This document shows positions 16,362 through 26,599 of a DNA stretch of 64,000 bases, in pieces. This stretch comes from JAFKKS01 sp050187875. Lineage in GTDB: Bacteria; Pseudomonadota; Alphaproteobacteria; Rhizobiales; Xanthobacteraceae. A program made the translations under genes and the position numbers. The stretch's first letter is position 1. The number at the start of each line of letters is the position of its first letter. The stretch spans positions 41,778 to 105,777 of the forward strand of contig JBFWXB010000011.1 in the NCBI GenBank assembly GCA_050187875.1, written 5' to 3'. Under the pieces are notes generated by a model. That model was not told the DNA's origin. It made no database searches and worked only from the letters and a program-made list of their open reading frames with translations.

Positions 16362-19199
16362 GTGTCTGTGCTGCGCATGCGTACCGAAACACCGCCGTTT
16401 GACAGCAACGACCCGCGCTTGGCGCCGCTTGCGCAGGCTCGCGCGCCGGCGTGGCTCTGGACCGCGGACGGCACGCGCCTTCTCTGGGCAAACGCAGCGG
16501 GCGCCGCGGCCTTCGACCAGAAGGCCGGCGAAACGGGTGGCGAGCGCCGCTTTCCGGCGGAGCATCCGATGGCGCGCGAGATCGCGCGGCTTGCGGCAAG
16601 CCTGCCGGATACCGAGCGCGCGCAACTCGTGCGGCTGCGTGGATTTGGCGGGCCGCTCGGCCAGCCGCTGCTCTGCTCTTGTGCGCGGCTTTCCTTCGAC
16701 GATCGGCAGGCCGGCATCCTGGTCGCCGCACAAGAGCTTTTCTACGCGGCGGCGCAAGCCGCCGAACGGGACGCCGCGGAAAATGCGGCCGCGCCGGCAC
16801 AAAGCATCGAACAATCGGAAGCGGCAGGGGGCATCATGACAAGCGCAACCGTAACGGCCGAGGCGCGCGCGCCGTCCGTGCTCGACAATTTGGAAACGCG
16901 CTTCGTCGCGCGGCACGTTCCGTTCCGCTTCGTCTGGCAGATGGATGCGGAGCTCAGGCTCGTTTCCCTCTCCGACGAATTCGTCGCGCTCGCGGGCCCG
17001 CAGACCGCGGCGATGATCGGCAGCCCGTGGGGCGAGATCGCCGCCACGCTCGGGCTCGATTCTGACGGACGCATCGCCGGTGCGATGGCGTCGCATGACA
17101 CCTGGAGCGGCATCACCGTCGCGTGGCCGATCGACGGCGCGGCGGCGCCGCTGCCGGTCGCCTTGTCCGGCATGCCGGCATTCGAACGCGAGCGCGCCTT
17201 TGGCGGCTATCGCGGGTTCGGCATCTGCCGCGACATCGACGCGCTCGCCGCCGCCATCGCGGCGCGGCGAAACGCTCCGCCCACCGCGAAAGCGGTGGAC
17301 CGCAAGACACCAGCGCCGGCGGCAGAGCCTCCGGCCGACACGCTGCCGCCGCTCGAAATACAATCCGGCCCGGACGCACCGATCCGTTACGAGCCGCCGC
17401 CGATCGTTCCCGACGTCCCGGCGGACGCGGCGCGCCCGCAGCTCACCGTCGTGCCGACCGTCAAGAATGTCGTGCCGTTCCGTCCGAATGGCGGCGCCGC
17501 CGAGAAGCGGCCGTCGCTCACCAGCGTCGAGCGCAACGCCTTCCAGGAGATCGCGAAGGCGCTGGGCGCGCGCACCGCTCCAAAAGATGAAACGCAAGCA
17601 CCGGCCGCGCCACCGCGCGAGCCGACAGAGGAAGCGAAGCGCGCGCGTCCCACGAGCGACGTCTCGTCCTTCGCTGAAATCTCACACACGCTCGCGAAGC
17701 TCACGAAGACGCCGGACACGCAGGCGCCGGCCGAGCGCGCGGTGCTCGACCGCATGCCGATCGCCGTCCTCGCCTATCGCGGCGACGCGCTCATCTATGC
17801 CAACCGCATCTTCTTCCACTGGACCGGATATCCCGACCTCGCGACGCTTGCGGCCGCGGGCGGACTTTCGGCGCTGTTCTGCGATCCGAGCCTCGAAGCC
17901 TCCGACGAGGACGAGCCGCCGAGCCGCGCGCTCTGCGTGAAGACGCGCGAGGGGACGAAGCAGGCGATCGACGCGCGGCTGTTCTCGGTGCCGTGGGACG
18001 GCGAGCCGGCGATGCTGCTGATGTTCAGCAAGTCCGCCAACGGCGCGAAGAAGCGGGCGGAGGTGAGCACGCGTGAGGCGCAGGCGCTCGCACTCGAGCT
18101 CAAGTCGATCCTCGATACCGCGACCGACGGCGTCATCATCACCGATGACGAAGGCAATATCCTCGCCGGCAACCGCAGCGCGGAAGCGCTGTTCGGCTAC
18201 GACACGCAGGAGATCATCGGCCAGCCCTTCACCGACCTGTTCGCGCCGGAAAGCCACCGCGCCGCGCTCGACTATCTCGATGGGCTCACCCGCAGCGGCG
18301 TTCTCAGCATCCTCAACGACGGCCGCGAGGTGATCGGCCGCGTGCGTCAGGGCGGATTGATCCCGCTGTTCATGACCATGGGCCGCGTCTCGGAAGAGCC
18401 GGTGAAATTCTGCGCCGTGTTCCGCGACATCACGCAATGGAAACGCGCCGAAGAGGAACTCACCAGCGCCAAGCGCCAGGCCGAGCGCGCGTCGTCGGCG
18501 AAATCCGACTTCCTCGCCAAGATCAGCCACGAGATCCGCACGCCGCTCAACGCCATCATCGGCTTCTCCGAAGTGATGCTGGAGGAGTGCTTCGGGCCGA
18601 TCGAGAACGAGCGCTACAAGAACTACATCCGCGACATCCACACCTCCGGCGAGCACATGGTGTCGCTGCTCAACGACCTGCTCGATCTCTCCAAGATCGA
18701 GGCCGGCAAGCTCGACCTCAATTTCGCGCGCGTCGACCTCAACGAGGTGACGCAGCAGTCGGTCGCGCTGATGCAGCCGCAGGCGAACCGCCAGCGCGTC
18801 ATCATCCGCACGTCGCTCTCGAAGGCGCTGCCGCCGATCGTCGCCGACGAGCGCTCGACGCGGCAGATCGTGCTCAATCTCCTCTCCAACTCGGTAAAGT
18901 TCACCGGACCCGGCGGGCAGGTGATCGTCTCGACGGCGCTCACCGATCGTGGCGAGGCGGTGCTGCGTGTACGCGACACAGGGGTGGGCATGAGCGAGAA
19001 GGAGATCGCGACCGCGCTCGAGCCGTTCCGGCAGCTTGCGACCTCGTCGCGCTATGGCGGCGCCGGGACTGGGCTCGGATTGCCGCTGACCAAGGCGCTC
19101 GCGGAAGCCAATCGCGCGAGCTTCAGCATCAAGAGCGCGCCGAACGCCGGAACGCTGATCGAGATCATCTTTCCCTCGACGCGGGTGCTCGCGGAATGA
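16362..19199 (+). CDS. PAS-domain sensor histidine kinase, PdhS/PleC/DivJ type
   Basis: A 945-residue kinase. Residues 1-560 hold a weakly conserved PAS-like N-terminus, an Ala/Pro-rich linker (about 300-460) and another PAS-like region (ERAVLDRMPIAVLAYRGD). A clear PAS domain follows at about 570-690 (LKSILDTATDGVIITDDEG, FRDITQWKRAEEEL). The dimerisation box SHEIRTPLNAIIGFSEVM has the phospho-acceptor H723, then NLLSNSVKFTGPGGQ (N box), RDTGVGMSEKEI (G1) and GAGTGLGLPLTKALAEAN (G2). The C-terminal sequence is the form found in PdhS and related kinases acting on DivK in Rhizobiales cell-cycle control. No membrane segment is seen. The start at GTG 16362 is uncertain; ATG 16377 is an alternative. 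It overlaps the next gene by 4 bases. Confidence 0.88.
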   Translation: MSVLRMRTETPPFDSNDPRLAPLAQARAPAWLWTADGTRLLWANAAGAAAFDQKAGETGGERRFPAEHPMAREIARLAASLPDTERAQLVRLRGFGGPLGQPLLCSCARLSFDDRQAGILVAAQELFYAAAQAAERDAAENAAAPAQSIEQSEAAGGIMTSATVTAEARAPSVLDNLETRFVARHVPFRFVWQMDAELRLVSLSDEFVALAGPQTAAMIGSPWGEIAATLGLDSDGRIAGAMASHDTWSGITVAWPIDGAAAPLPVALSGMPAFERERAFGGYRGFGICRDIDALAAAIAARRNAPPTAKAVDRKTPAPAAEPPADTLPPLEIQSGPDAPIRYEPPPIVPDVPADAARPQLTVVPTVKNVVPFRPNGGAAEKRPSLTSVERNAFQEIAKALGARTAPKDETQAPAAPPREPTEEAKRARPTSDVSSFAEISHTLAKLTKTPDTQAPAERAVLDRMPIAVLAYRGDALIYANRIFFHWTGYPDLATLAAAGGLSALFCDPSLEASDEDEPPSRALCVKTREGTKQAIDARLFSVPWDGEPAMLLMFSKSANGAKKRAEVSTREAQALALELKSILDTATDGVIITDDEGNILAGNRSAEALFGYDTQEIIGQPFTDLFAPESHRAALDYLDGLTRSGVLSILNDGREVIGRVRQGGLIPLFMTMGRVSEEPVKFCAVFRDITQWKRAEEELTSAKRQAERASSAKSDFLAKISHEIRTPLNAIIGFSEVMLEECFGPIENERYKNYIRDIHTSGEHMVSLLNDLLDLSKIEAGKLDLNFARVDLNEVTQQSVALMQPQANRQRVIIRTSLSKALPPIVADERSTRQIVLNLLSNSVKFTGPGGQVIVSTALTDRGEAVLRVRDTGVGMSEKEIATALEPFRQLATSSRYGGAGTGLGLPLTKALAEANRASFSIKSAPNAGTLIEIIFPSTRVLAE

Positions 19200-20017
19200 C
19201 AACGAGCAAGAAGACGCCCGCCGCGATTGCGAAGGAAACATTCGCGGCGATCGAGAGCGCGCAGCAGATCACGCCGTTCTCGCAACGCGGCGAAGGCTTC
19301 GACCTTGCGACCGCCTATGCCGCGACGGCGGAACTGCGCAAGCTCCGTCAGGGCCGCGGCGAGACCTTCGCCGGGCGCAAGATCGGCTTCACCAACCGCG
19401 CGATGTGGGCGGAATACGGCGTCTACGCGCCGATCTGGGGCGACATGTACGCGACGACGGTGCATGAGATCGCGAAGCTCGGCGGCTCATTATCGCTTGC
19501 GAAAATGCCGGAGCCGAAGATCGAGCCGGAGATCGCCTTCAAGTTTTCCCGCGCGCCCGACGCGGGCATGGACGACGCGGCGCTGATGGGCTGCATCGAA
19601 TGGATCGCGCATGGTTTCGAGATCGTGCAGTCGATCTATCCCGGCTGGAAGTTCTCCGCCGCCGACGGCATCGCCGCCGGCTGCCTGCATGGCGCATTGG
19701 TCTACGGCAAGCCGCATCGCGTGGAAGACATGGCCGCCGCGTTCGCCAAGGTCCTGCCGAAATTCTCGGTGACGCTCCTGCGCGATGGCGAGGTGATCGA
19801 CCGCGGCGTCGGCGCCAATGTCCTTGACGGGCCGGTGAATGCAGTGCGCCATCTCCTCACGCTCCTCAAGGACGACACGAGCAACCCGCCGGTCGGCCCC
19901 GGTGAGATCATCACCACTGGCAGTCTCACGCGCGCCTTTCCGGTGGCGCCGGGCGAGACCTGGTCGACGCAGATCGAAGGCCTGCCGCTCTCGGGCGTTT
20001 CCGTCACCTTCGCGTGA
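19196..20017 (+). CDS. 2-keto-4-pentenoate hydratase / fumarylacetoacetate hydrolase family protein
   Basis: A 273-residue protein of the MhpD/FAH fold: FAGRKIGFTNRAMWAEYGVYAP, KIEPEIAFKF (acidic metal ligands), the HGFEIVQSIYPGWKF region and GEIITTGSLTRAFPVAPGE near the end. Family members hydrate 2-hydroxypentadienoate or decarboxylate 2-oxo-3-hexenedioate during meta-cleavage of aromatics. The start ATG overlaps the kinase stop (ATGA), so it is translationally coupled to a cell-cycle-type kinase, an unexpected pairing. No other meta-cleavage genes are adjacent; a ring-cleavage dioxygenase lies 10 kb upstream. Confidence 0.87.
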   Translation: MTTSKKTPAAIAKETFAAIESAQQITPFSQRGEGFDLATAYAATAELRKLRQGRGETFAGRKIGFTNRAMWAEYGVYAPIWGDMYATTVHEIAKLGGSLSLAKMPEPKIEPEIAFKFSRAPDAGMDDAALMGCIEWIAHGFEIVQSIYPGWKFSAADGIAAGCLHGALVYGKPHRVEDMAAAFAKVLPKFSVTLLRDGEVIDRGVGANVLDGPVNAVRHLLTLLKDDTSNPPVGPGEIITTGSLTRAFPVAPGETWSTQIEGLPLSGVSVTFA

Positions 20018-20134
20018 TGTCGCGCGGGCGACAGCCATGCGGCGGTGAACGGGCCGTATAGTCGCGCGTCTCTGCTATAATCGCGCCGTCGTACCTCGGA
20101 ACGGGATCGCCTCGCGGTTCGGAAGGGGACGCCG

Positions 20135-20875
20135 ATGCGGCTTTTGCGGCTGTCGCTTGTCAGTCTTGCGTTGATGCTCGCCGCGCTGCCTTGCGCCCGC
20201 GCGGCGGAGGCCGTGGACCTTCTTCTCGTGCTCGCCGCCGACGTCTCGCGCAGCATCGACAACGAGAAATTTCAGCTGCAGCGCGACGGCTACGCGGCCG
20301 CATTCGCGAATACGCGCGTGCTCGAGGCCATCGCCTCCGGCAAGCACGGGCGGATCGCCGTCTGTTTCGTCGAGTGGTCGGGCTTGGCCTCGCAGAAACT
20401 CGTCATCGGCTGGTCTATGATCAAGGACGCGCAGAGCGCGAAGCAGTTCGGCGACCGGCTCATCGAGGCGCCGCGCTCCTTCGCGGAACGCACGTCGATC
20501 AGCGGCGGCATCGACTTCGCAATGACGCAATTTCGCGGCGCGCCGTTCGAAGCGACACGGCGAACGATCGACGTCTCCGGCGACGGCACGAACAACAGCG
20601 GCCGCGACGTGCGCACGGCGCGCGACGAGGCGGTGGCACAGGACGTGACCATCAACGGACTCGTCATCCTGAGCGACAAGCCGCTCGCCTGGAACCCGGA
20701 GCACACGAATCCGGCGGGAGGGCTCGCCGTCTATTACCGGGACAACGTGATCGGCGGCGTCGGCGCCTTCGTCATGGTGGCGGAGGATTTCAAGTCGTTC
20801 GGCAACGCGCTGATCAACAAGCTCATCGCCGAGATCGCGCAGGCGAACGCGGTGCGGCAGGCGATGAAGGAGTAG
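20135..20875 (+). CDS. DUF1194 family protein, exported VWA-like (copy 2)
   Basis: A 246-residue protein with a signal peptide (1-23, ending CARA) and a VWA-like domain. The metal-site pattern is D36-x-S38-x-S40 in LAADVSRSID, with RTSISGG and TIDVSGDGTNNSG further on. It is a paralogue of the protein at 1299: both share the order EW.G, RTSISGA/G, DVSGDG.NN, GITINGL/DVTINGL, VIGG.GAFV. It is shorter at the C-terminus. Function is unknown. It follows the hydratase gene by 117 bases and is followed by a long palindromic repeat. Confidence 0.85.
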   Translation: MRLLRLSLVSLALMLAALPCARAAEAVDLLLVLAADVSRSIDNEKFQLQRDGYAAAFANTRVLEAIASGKHGRIAVCFVEWSGLASQKLVIGWSMIKDAQSAKQFGDRLIEAPRSFAERTSISGGIDFAMTQFRGAPFEATRRTIDVSGDGTNNSGRDVRTARDEAVAQDVTINGLVILSDKPLAWNPEHTNPAGGLAVYYRDNVIGGVGAFVMVAEDFKSFGNALINKLIAEIAQANAVRQAMKE

Positions 20876-20904
20876 CGCGGTTCATGACGAGACGCCGCTT
20901 GCTT

Positions 20905-21040
20905 CACCTCTCCCATAGGGAGAGGTCGGCCGAGCGAAGCGAGGGCGGGTGAGGGGTTAGAGACTATCGAGAGAGCGTAACCCCTCACCCGGATCGTTTC
21001 GCTGCGCTCAACGATCCGACCTCTCCCTATGGGAGAGGTG
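20905..21040. repeat. Large inverted repeat of the CACCTCTCCC...GGGAGAGGTG type
   Basis: CACCTCTCCCATAGGGAGAGG at the left is mirrored by CCTCTCCCTATGGGAGAGGTG at the right, with inner palindromes (GAGGGGTTAGAG.../...GTAACCCCTCACCC) between. The same family occurs at 37885 and 56945. Together with the following sequence to 21320, which shows no gene and only a fragment resembling another repeat (CGCCCCGGAATGACAAG near 21105), it makes up a gene-free stretch of about 500 bases. Confidence 0.85.
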
Positions 21041-21320
21041 ACGGAGTGGGCCGCACGCTTTCGGGCTGTCGGTCAGTCCGCACGTGTTGCTCACGCCTTC
21101 GACGCGCCCCGGAATGACAAGAAGCGATGCTGCGGCAACACGCCGCGCGTGGTGAAGCGCCGGCCTTCGGCAATGCGCCATCACGAATTCCGTCGCGCAC
21201 GCAATCGGCAACGTGAGCTTTTAGAGCGCTTCAAAAAACGCCAGCTTTAGAACCCTTCCAAGCTACTGGCTTTCCTGACGAATCTCCGTTGACCGCGCGC
21301 TTCGCACATCTTTAGTGACG

Positions 21321-21354
21321 AAGCGCCTGCGACAGACCCGCGGGCGCTTTTCAT
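21321..21354 (+). terminator. Hairpin with T tail just upstream of the iron-binding protein gene
   Basis: AAGCGCCTGCG pairs with CGCGGGCGCTT (one G-U pair) and is followed by TTTT, ending 37 bases before the ATG at 21391. It may be the terminator of an unseen upstream transcript or an attenuator in the leader of the ferric-iron gene. No gene is visible directly upstream on the plus strand. Confidence 0.4.
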
Positions 21355-21390
21355 GCAAGGCGGGGTCATTCCCGCGTGGAGGAGTTGGTG

Positions 21391-22425
21391 ATGATCCGTT
21401 CGCGCGTTCGCGCTTTCCCGTTGATGGCTGTTCTCGCTGCGGCCGCCGCCGCGCTGGCTCCCAGCAGCGCTTCTGCCGCCGGCGAGGTCAATGTCTACAG
21501 CTATCGCGAGGCGAAGCTGATCGCGCCCCTGTTCGAGGCCTTCACCAAAGAGAGCGGCATCAAGGTCAACGTCATCTCCGCCGGCTCCGGCCTCGAGCAG
21601 CGCATCAAGACCGAAGGCGCCAACAGCCCGGCCGACATTCTTCTCACCGTCGACATCGCGCGGCTGCAAGACGCGGAAAAGGCGGGCATCACCGCGCCGT
21701 TCAAGTCGAAAGCGCTCGATAAGGCCGTGCCGGCGCAATATCACGATCCGAACGGGCATTGGGTCGGCATCTCGATGCGCGCGCGCGTCGTCTATGCCTC
21801 GAAGGAGCGCGTGAAGCAGGACGCGATCACCTATGAGGAGCTTGCCGATCCGAAATGGAAGGGCAAGATCTGTATCCGCTCCGGCCAGCACCCGTATAAC
21901 AACGCGCTCTTCGCCGCCTACATCGTCCATCACGGCGCGGCGGACGCGGAAACGTGGCTCAAGGGCGTCAAGGCCAATCTCGCGCAGAAGCCCTCGGGCG
22001 GCGACCGCGAAGTCGCGCGCGACATCGCGGCCGGCAAATGCGACATCGGCCTCGGCAACAGCTATTACTGGGCGCTGATGCACGACAAGGAAGCGGACAA
22101 GAAGGCCTGGGCGGAGGCGACGAAAGTCATCCTGCCGACGTTCAAGGACGGCGGCACGCATGTGAACCTCTCCGGCGTCGTGCTCACCAAGCACGCGCCG
22201 AACAAAGAGAACGCCATCAAGCTCATCGAGTGGCTGGCCGGCGACCATGCGCAGCAGATCTACGCCAACATGAACTACGAATATCCGGTGAAAGCAGGCA
22301 TCGCCGTCAATCCGACGATCGCGTCCTACGGGACGCTGAAGGCTGATCCCGTGCCGCTCGCCAAGATCGCCGACCAGAAGAAGGCCGCGGCGGACCTGGT
22401 CGACAAAGTCGGCTTCGACAACTGA
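21391..22425 (+). CDS. Ferric-iron ABC transporter substrate-binding protein (FbpA/FutA type)
   Basis: A 344-residue periplasmic protein with a signal peptide (1-30). The mature start GEVNVYSYREAKLIAPLFEAF is typical of FbpA/AfuA/FutA proteins. The tyrosine pair of the Fe(III) site is Y225-Y226 in LGNSYYWAL, and YRE near the N-terminus and ANMNYEYPV near the C-terminus complete the pattern. It binds Fe3+ in the periplasm and delivers it to the permease encoded next. ATG 21391 is chosen over the ORF start because GGAGGAG lies six bases before it. Confidence 0.93.
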   Translation: MIRSRVRAFPLMAVLAAAAAALAPSSASAAGEVNVYSYREAKLIAPLFEAFTKESGIKVNVISAGSGLEQRIKTEGANSPADILLTVDIARLQDAEKAGITAPFKSKALDKAVPAQYHDPNGHWVGISMRARVVYASKERVKQDAITYEELADPKWKGKICIRSGQHPYNNALFAAYIVHHGAADAETWLKGVKANLAQKPSGGDREVARDIAAGKCDIGLGNSYYWALMHDKEADKKAWAEATKVILPTFKDGGTHVNLSGVVLTKHAPNKENAIKLIEWLAGDHAQQIYANMNYEYPVKAGIAVNPTIASYGTLKADPVPLAKIADQKKAAADLVDKVGFDN

Positions 22426-22450
22426 GCACGCTCGCCGCACCCAACACGAG

Positions 22451-22486
22451 AAGCCCGCGCTCCCCGTCATCGGGCGCGGGCTTTTT
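22451..22486 (+). terminator. Intercistronic terminator/attenuator between iron-binding protein and permease
   Basis: AAGCCCGCGC pairs perfectly with GCGCGGGCTT, followed by five T residues. It lies 25 bases after the stop of the binding-protein gene and just before the permease. This placement would lower permease expression relative to the periplasmic protein. Confidence 0.75.
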
Positions 22487-22499
22487 CCGTCGTCTGCTG

Positions 22500-24158
22500 T
22501 TGCGGCATGTGATCGCGGCGGCGTTCGTCGTCGCGCTGGTCGCCCTCGTCGTCGCGCCGATCGTGAGCCTTGTGCTCATCGCGCTCGGCGGCGACACCGC
22601 GATCTGGGGGCATCTCGCGGCCTATGTCCTGCCGAACGCGCTGGCGCAGACCGCCGGGCTCCTCGCCGGCGTCGCCGCGATCACGGCCATCGTCGGCATC
22701 GGCACCGCCTGGCTCGTCACCGCCTATCGCTTCCCCTATCGCGACACGCTGGCGTGGCTCCTGCCGCTGCCGCTCGCGATCCCGACCTATATCGTCGCCT
22801 ACATCTATGTCGATCTGCTCGATGCGGGCGGACCGATCCAGGCGGGGCTGCGCGCCGCCTTCGGATGGCGCACGCCGCACGACTACTGGTTTCCCGAAAT
22901 CCGCTCGCTCGGCGGCGCCATCGTCGTGATGGGCTTCGTGCTCTACCCTTACGTCTATCTCTCGGCGCGCGCGACGTTCCAGATGCAGAGCGCGTCACTG
23001 ACCGAGGTTGCGCGCACGCTCGGCGCGACGCCCTGGCGGCTCACGCGACATGTCGCACTGCCGCTGGCGCGGCCGGCGCTCGCCGTCGGCCTGTCGCTCG
23101 CGCTGATGGAGACGCTCAACGATATCGGCGCGAGTGAATATCTCGGCGTGCGCACGCTGACGATCTCGATCTACACGACCTGGCTCAATCGCGGCGACCT
23201 TCCGGCGGCGGCGCAGATCGCCTGCGTGATGCTGTTCGCGGTCGTCGCGCTGATCGCGCTCGAACGCTACGGGCGCGGCAACCGCCGCTTTTTCATCTCC
23301 ACGCGCCAGCCGCGCCGGGTCACACCGATCCTACTCGCCGGCTGGCGGTGCTGGGCCGCAAGCATCGCCTGCGCTTTGCCGGTCGCGATCGGCTTCATCA
23401 TCCCCGCGGGTTTCCTCCTGCAGGAGGTGATCGCGCGCGGGCTCCTCGTCGGCTTCGACCCGGAGCTCCTGCGCCACACCGTCACCACCGTCACGCTCGC
23501 GGCGACGGCGACGGTTGTCGCCATCGCGCTCGGCCTCGGCGTCGCGATCTGTGTGCGGCTGGTGCGCCGCCCCTTCATGAGCGCTCTCCTCACCATCGCG
23601 GGCATCGGCTACGCCGTACCGGGAACCGTGCTGGCGCTCGGCCTGCTGGCGCCGCTTGTCGCGATCGATAACGGAATCAACACGGTTGCCCGCGCCTTCG
23701 GCAGCGCGGGCGTCGGCCTCCTCGTCGCGGGCTCGGGCGCGGCGCTCGTCATCGCTTATGTCGTGCGCTTCCTCACCATTGCGACCGGCTCGATGCAGGC
23801 GGGGCTTGGGCGCATCTCGCTGCATATCGACGATGCCGCGCGCACGCTCGGCGCGCGCTCCGGCGAGCTGGCGCGGCGCGTGCATGTGCCGCTGTTGCGG
23901 CCGGCGCTCGGCGGCGCGGCCCTCCTCGTCTTCGTCGACTGTCTCAAGGAGCTGCCGGCGACGCTCCTTCTGCGCCCGCTGAACGTCGAGACCTTGCCGA
24001 CCTACATCTACCAGTTCGCGACGCGCGGAAACTTCGAGGAGGGTGCGCTCGCGGCGCTCCTCATCGTCGCGGTCGGCGTCATTCCGGTGATCAAGATGGT
24101 GCGCTATGCCGATCTGGATATCGAGACGGCGCGCCGGAAGTCGTCGGGGGCGGCGTAG
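22500..24158 (+). CDS. Ferric-iron ABC transporter permease (FbpB/FutB type, fused two-domain)
   Basis: A 552-residue membrane protein with two BPD_transp_1 halves of about six helices each. Each half carries an EAA-type loop for the ATPase: EVARTLGATPWRLTRHVALP in the first and DAARTLGARSGELARRVHVP in the second. It moves Fe3+ across the inner membrane. The start is uncertain: TTG 22500 is the first recognised codon, but the reading frame is open back to the preceding stop, and the terminator lies in that stretch. No FbpC-type ATPase gene follows; the next gene is on the other strand. Confidence 0.9.
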   Translation: MRHVIAAAFVVALVALVVAPIVSLVLIALGGDTAIWGHLAAYVLPNALAQTAGLLAGVAAITAIVGIGTAWLVTAYRFPYRDTLAWLLPLPLAIPTYIVAYIYVDLLDAGGPIQAGLRAAFGWRTPHDYWFPEIRSLGGAIVVMGFVLYPYVYLSARATFQMQSASLTEVARTLGATPWRLTRHVALPLARPALAVGLSLALMETLNDIGASEYLGVRTLTISIYTTWLNRGDLPAAAQIACVMLFAVVALIALERYGRGNRRFFISTRQPRRVTPILLAGWRCWAASIACALPVAIGFIIPAGFLLQEVIARGLLVGFDPELLRHTVTTVTLAATATVVAIALGLGVAICVRLVRRPFMSALLTIAGIGYAVPGTVLALGLLAPLVAIDNGINTVARAFGSAGVGLLVAGSGAALVIAYVVRFLTIATGSMQAGLGRISLHIDDAARTLGARSGELARRVHVPLLRPALGGAALLVFVDCLKELPATLLLRPLNVETLPTYIYQFATRGNFEEGALAALLIVAVGVIPVIKMVRYADLDIETARRKSSGAA

Positions 24159-24206
24159 GGGCGAGGCGCAACAGCGTCGTCATGCTCGCGCTTCATCCCA
24201 TGAGTG

Positions 24207-24432
24207 TCATGCCCGCACCCGGGTCTGGCCTTCGGCCAGCCCGAGTACAAGCTCCGGCGGGCATCCAGTAATCCCGGTCCGTTGATTAAGCCGAGAGCGC
24301 ACGGCGTACTGGGTCCCCGCCTTCGCGGGGACGACGCACAAAAACTCGTCATGCCTGGGCTTGACCCGGGCATCCATCAATAAAAAAATCTTACGAAGAA
24401 TGATGGATTGCCGGGTCAAGCCCGGCAATGAC
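24207..24432. repeat. Run of three REP-type palindromes
   Basis: The gene-free stretch 24159-24473 is almost wholly repeats. It starts with a GTCATGCCCGCACCCGGGTC unit with GGCCTTCGGCCAGCC, also seen at 35584. Next is a TACTGGGTCCCCGCCTTCGC unit, and finally a CGTCATGCCTGGGCTTGACC ... GGTCAAGCCCGGCAATGACG pair. It lies between the convergent permease and acetoacetyl-CoA synthetase genes. Confidence 0.85.
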
Positions 24433-24473
24433 GATCTGAACGACCTCGCGGCGGATGATACTCGACGTTCTCC

Positions 24474-26429
<1,956 letters not shown>

Positions 26430-26599
26430 AATCCCTCCCGGACAGGACCCAACCCCCCGTCTTACTTAGAGTTTTGCGGGAAGGCCGGCAACTCGCGGCC
26501 ACGAAAGCGACACAGAGAACAATCACTGTTGGCGCCTGGGTTGGCGCTGCGTGTATAATTTTGCGTGGCTCCCCAAGGAACCGACTGGACCCCATTTTC

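Noticed and set aside
17682..19241. Long minus-strand ORF (519 codons) opposite the histidine kinase, and similar long antisense ORFs such as 24876-26558 and 38103-39443 on plus
   Set aside because: They are Arg/His/Ala-rich shadows caused by GC-rich codon use on the other strand. They have no recognisable domains and overlap strongly supported genes.
20097..20122. GGAAC-N17-CGGA as an EcfG promoter before the second DUF1194 gene
   Set aside because: Two mismatches in the four-base -10 element; chance is likely in GC-rich DNA.
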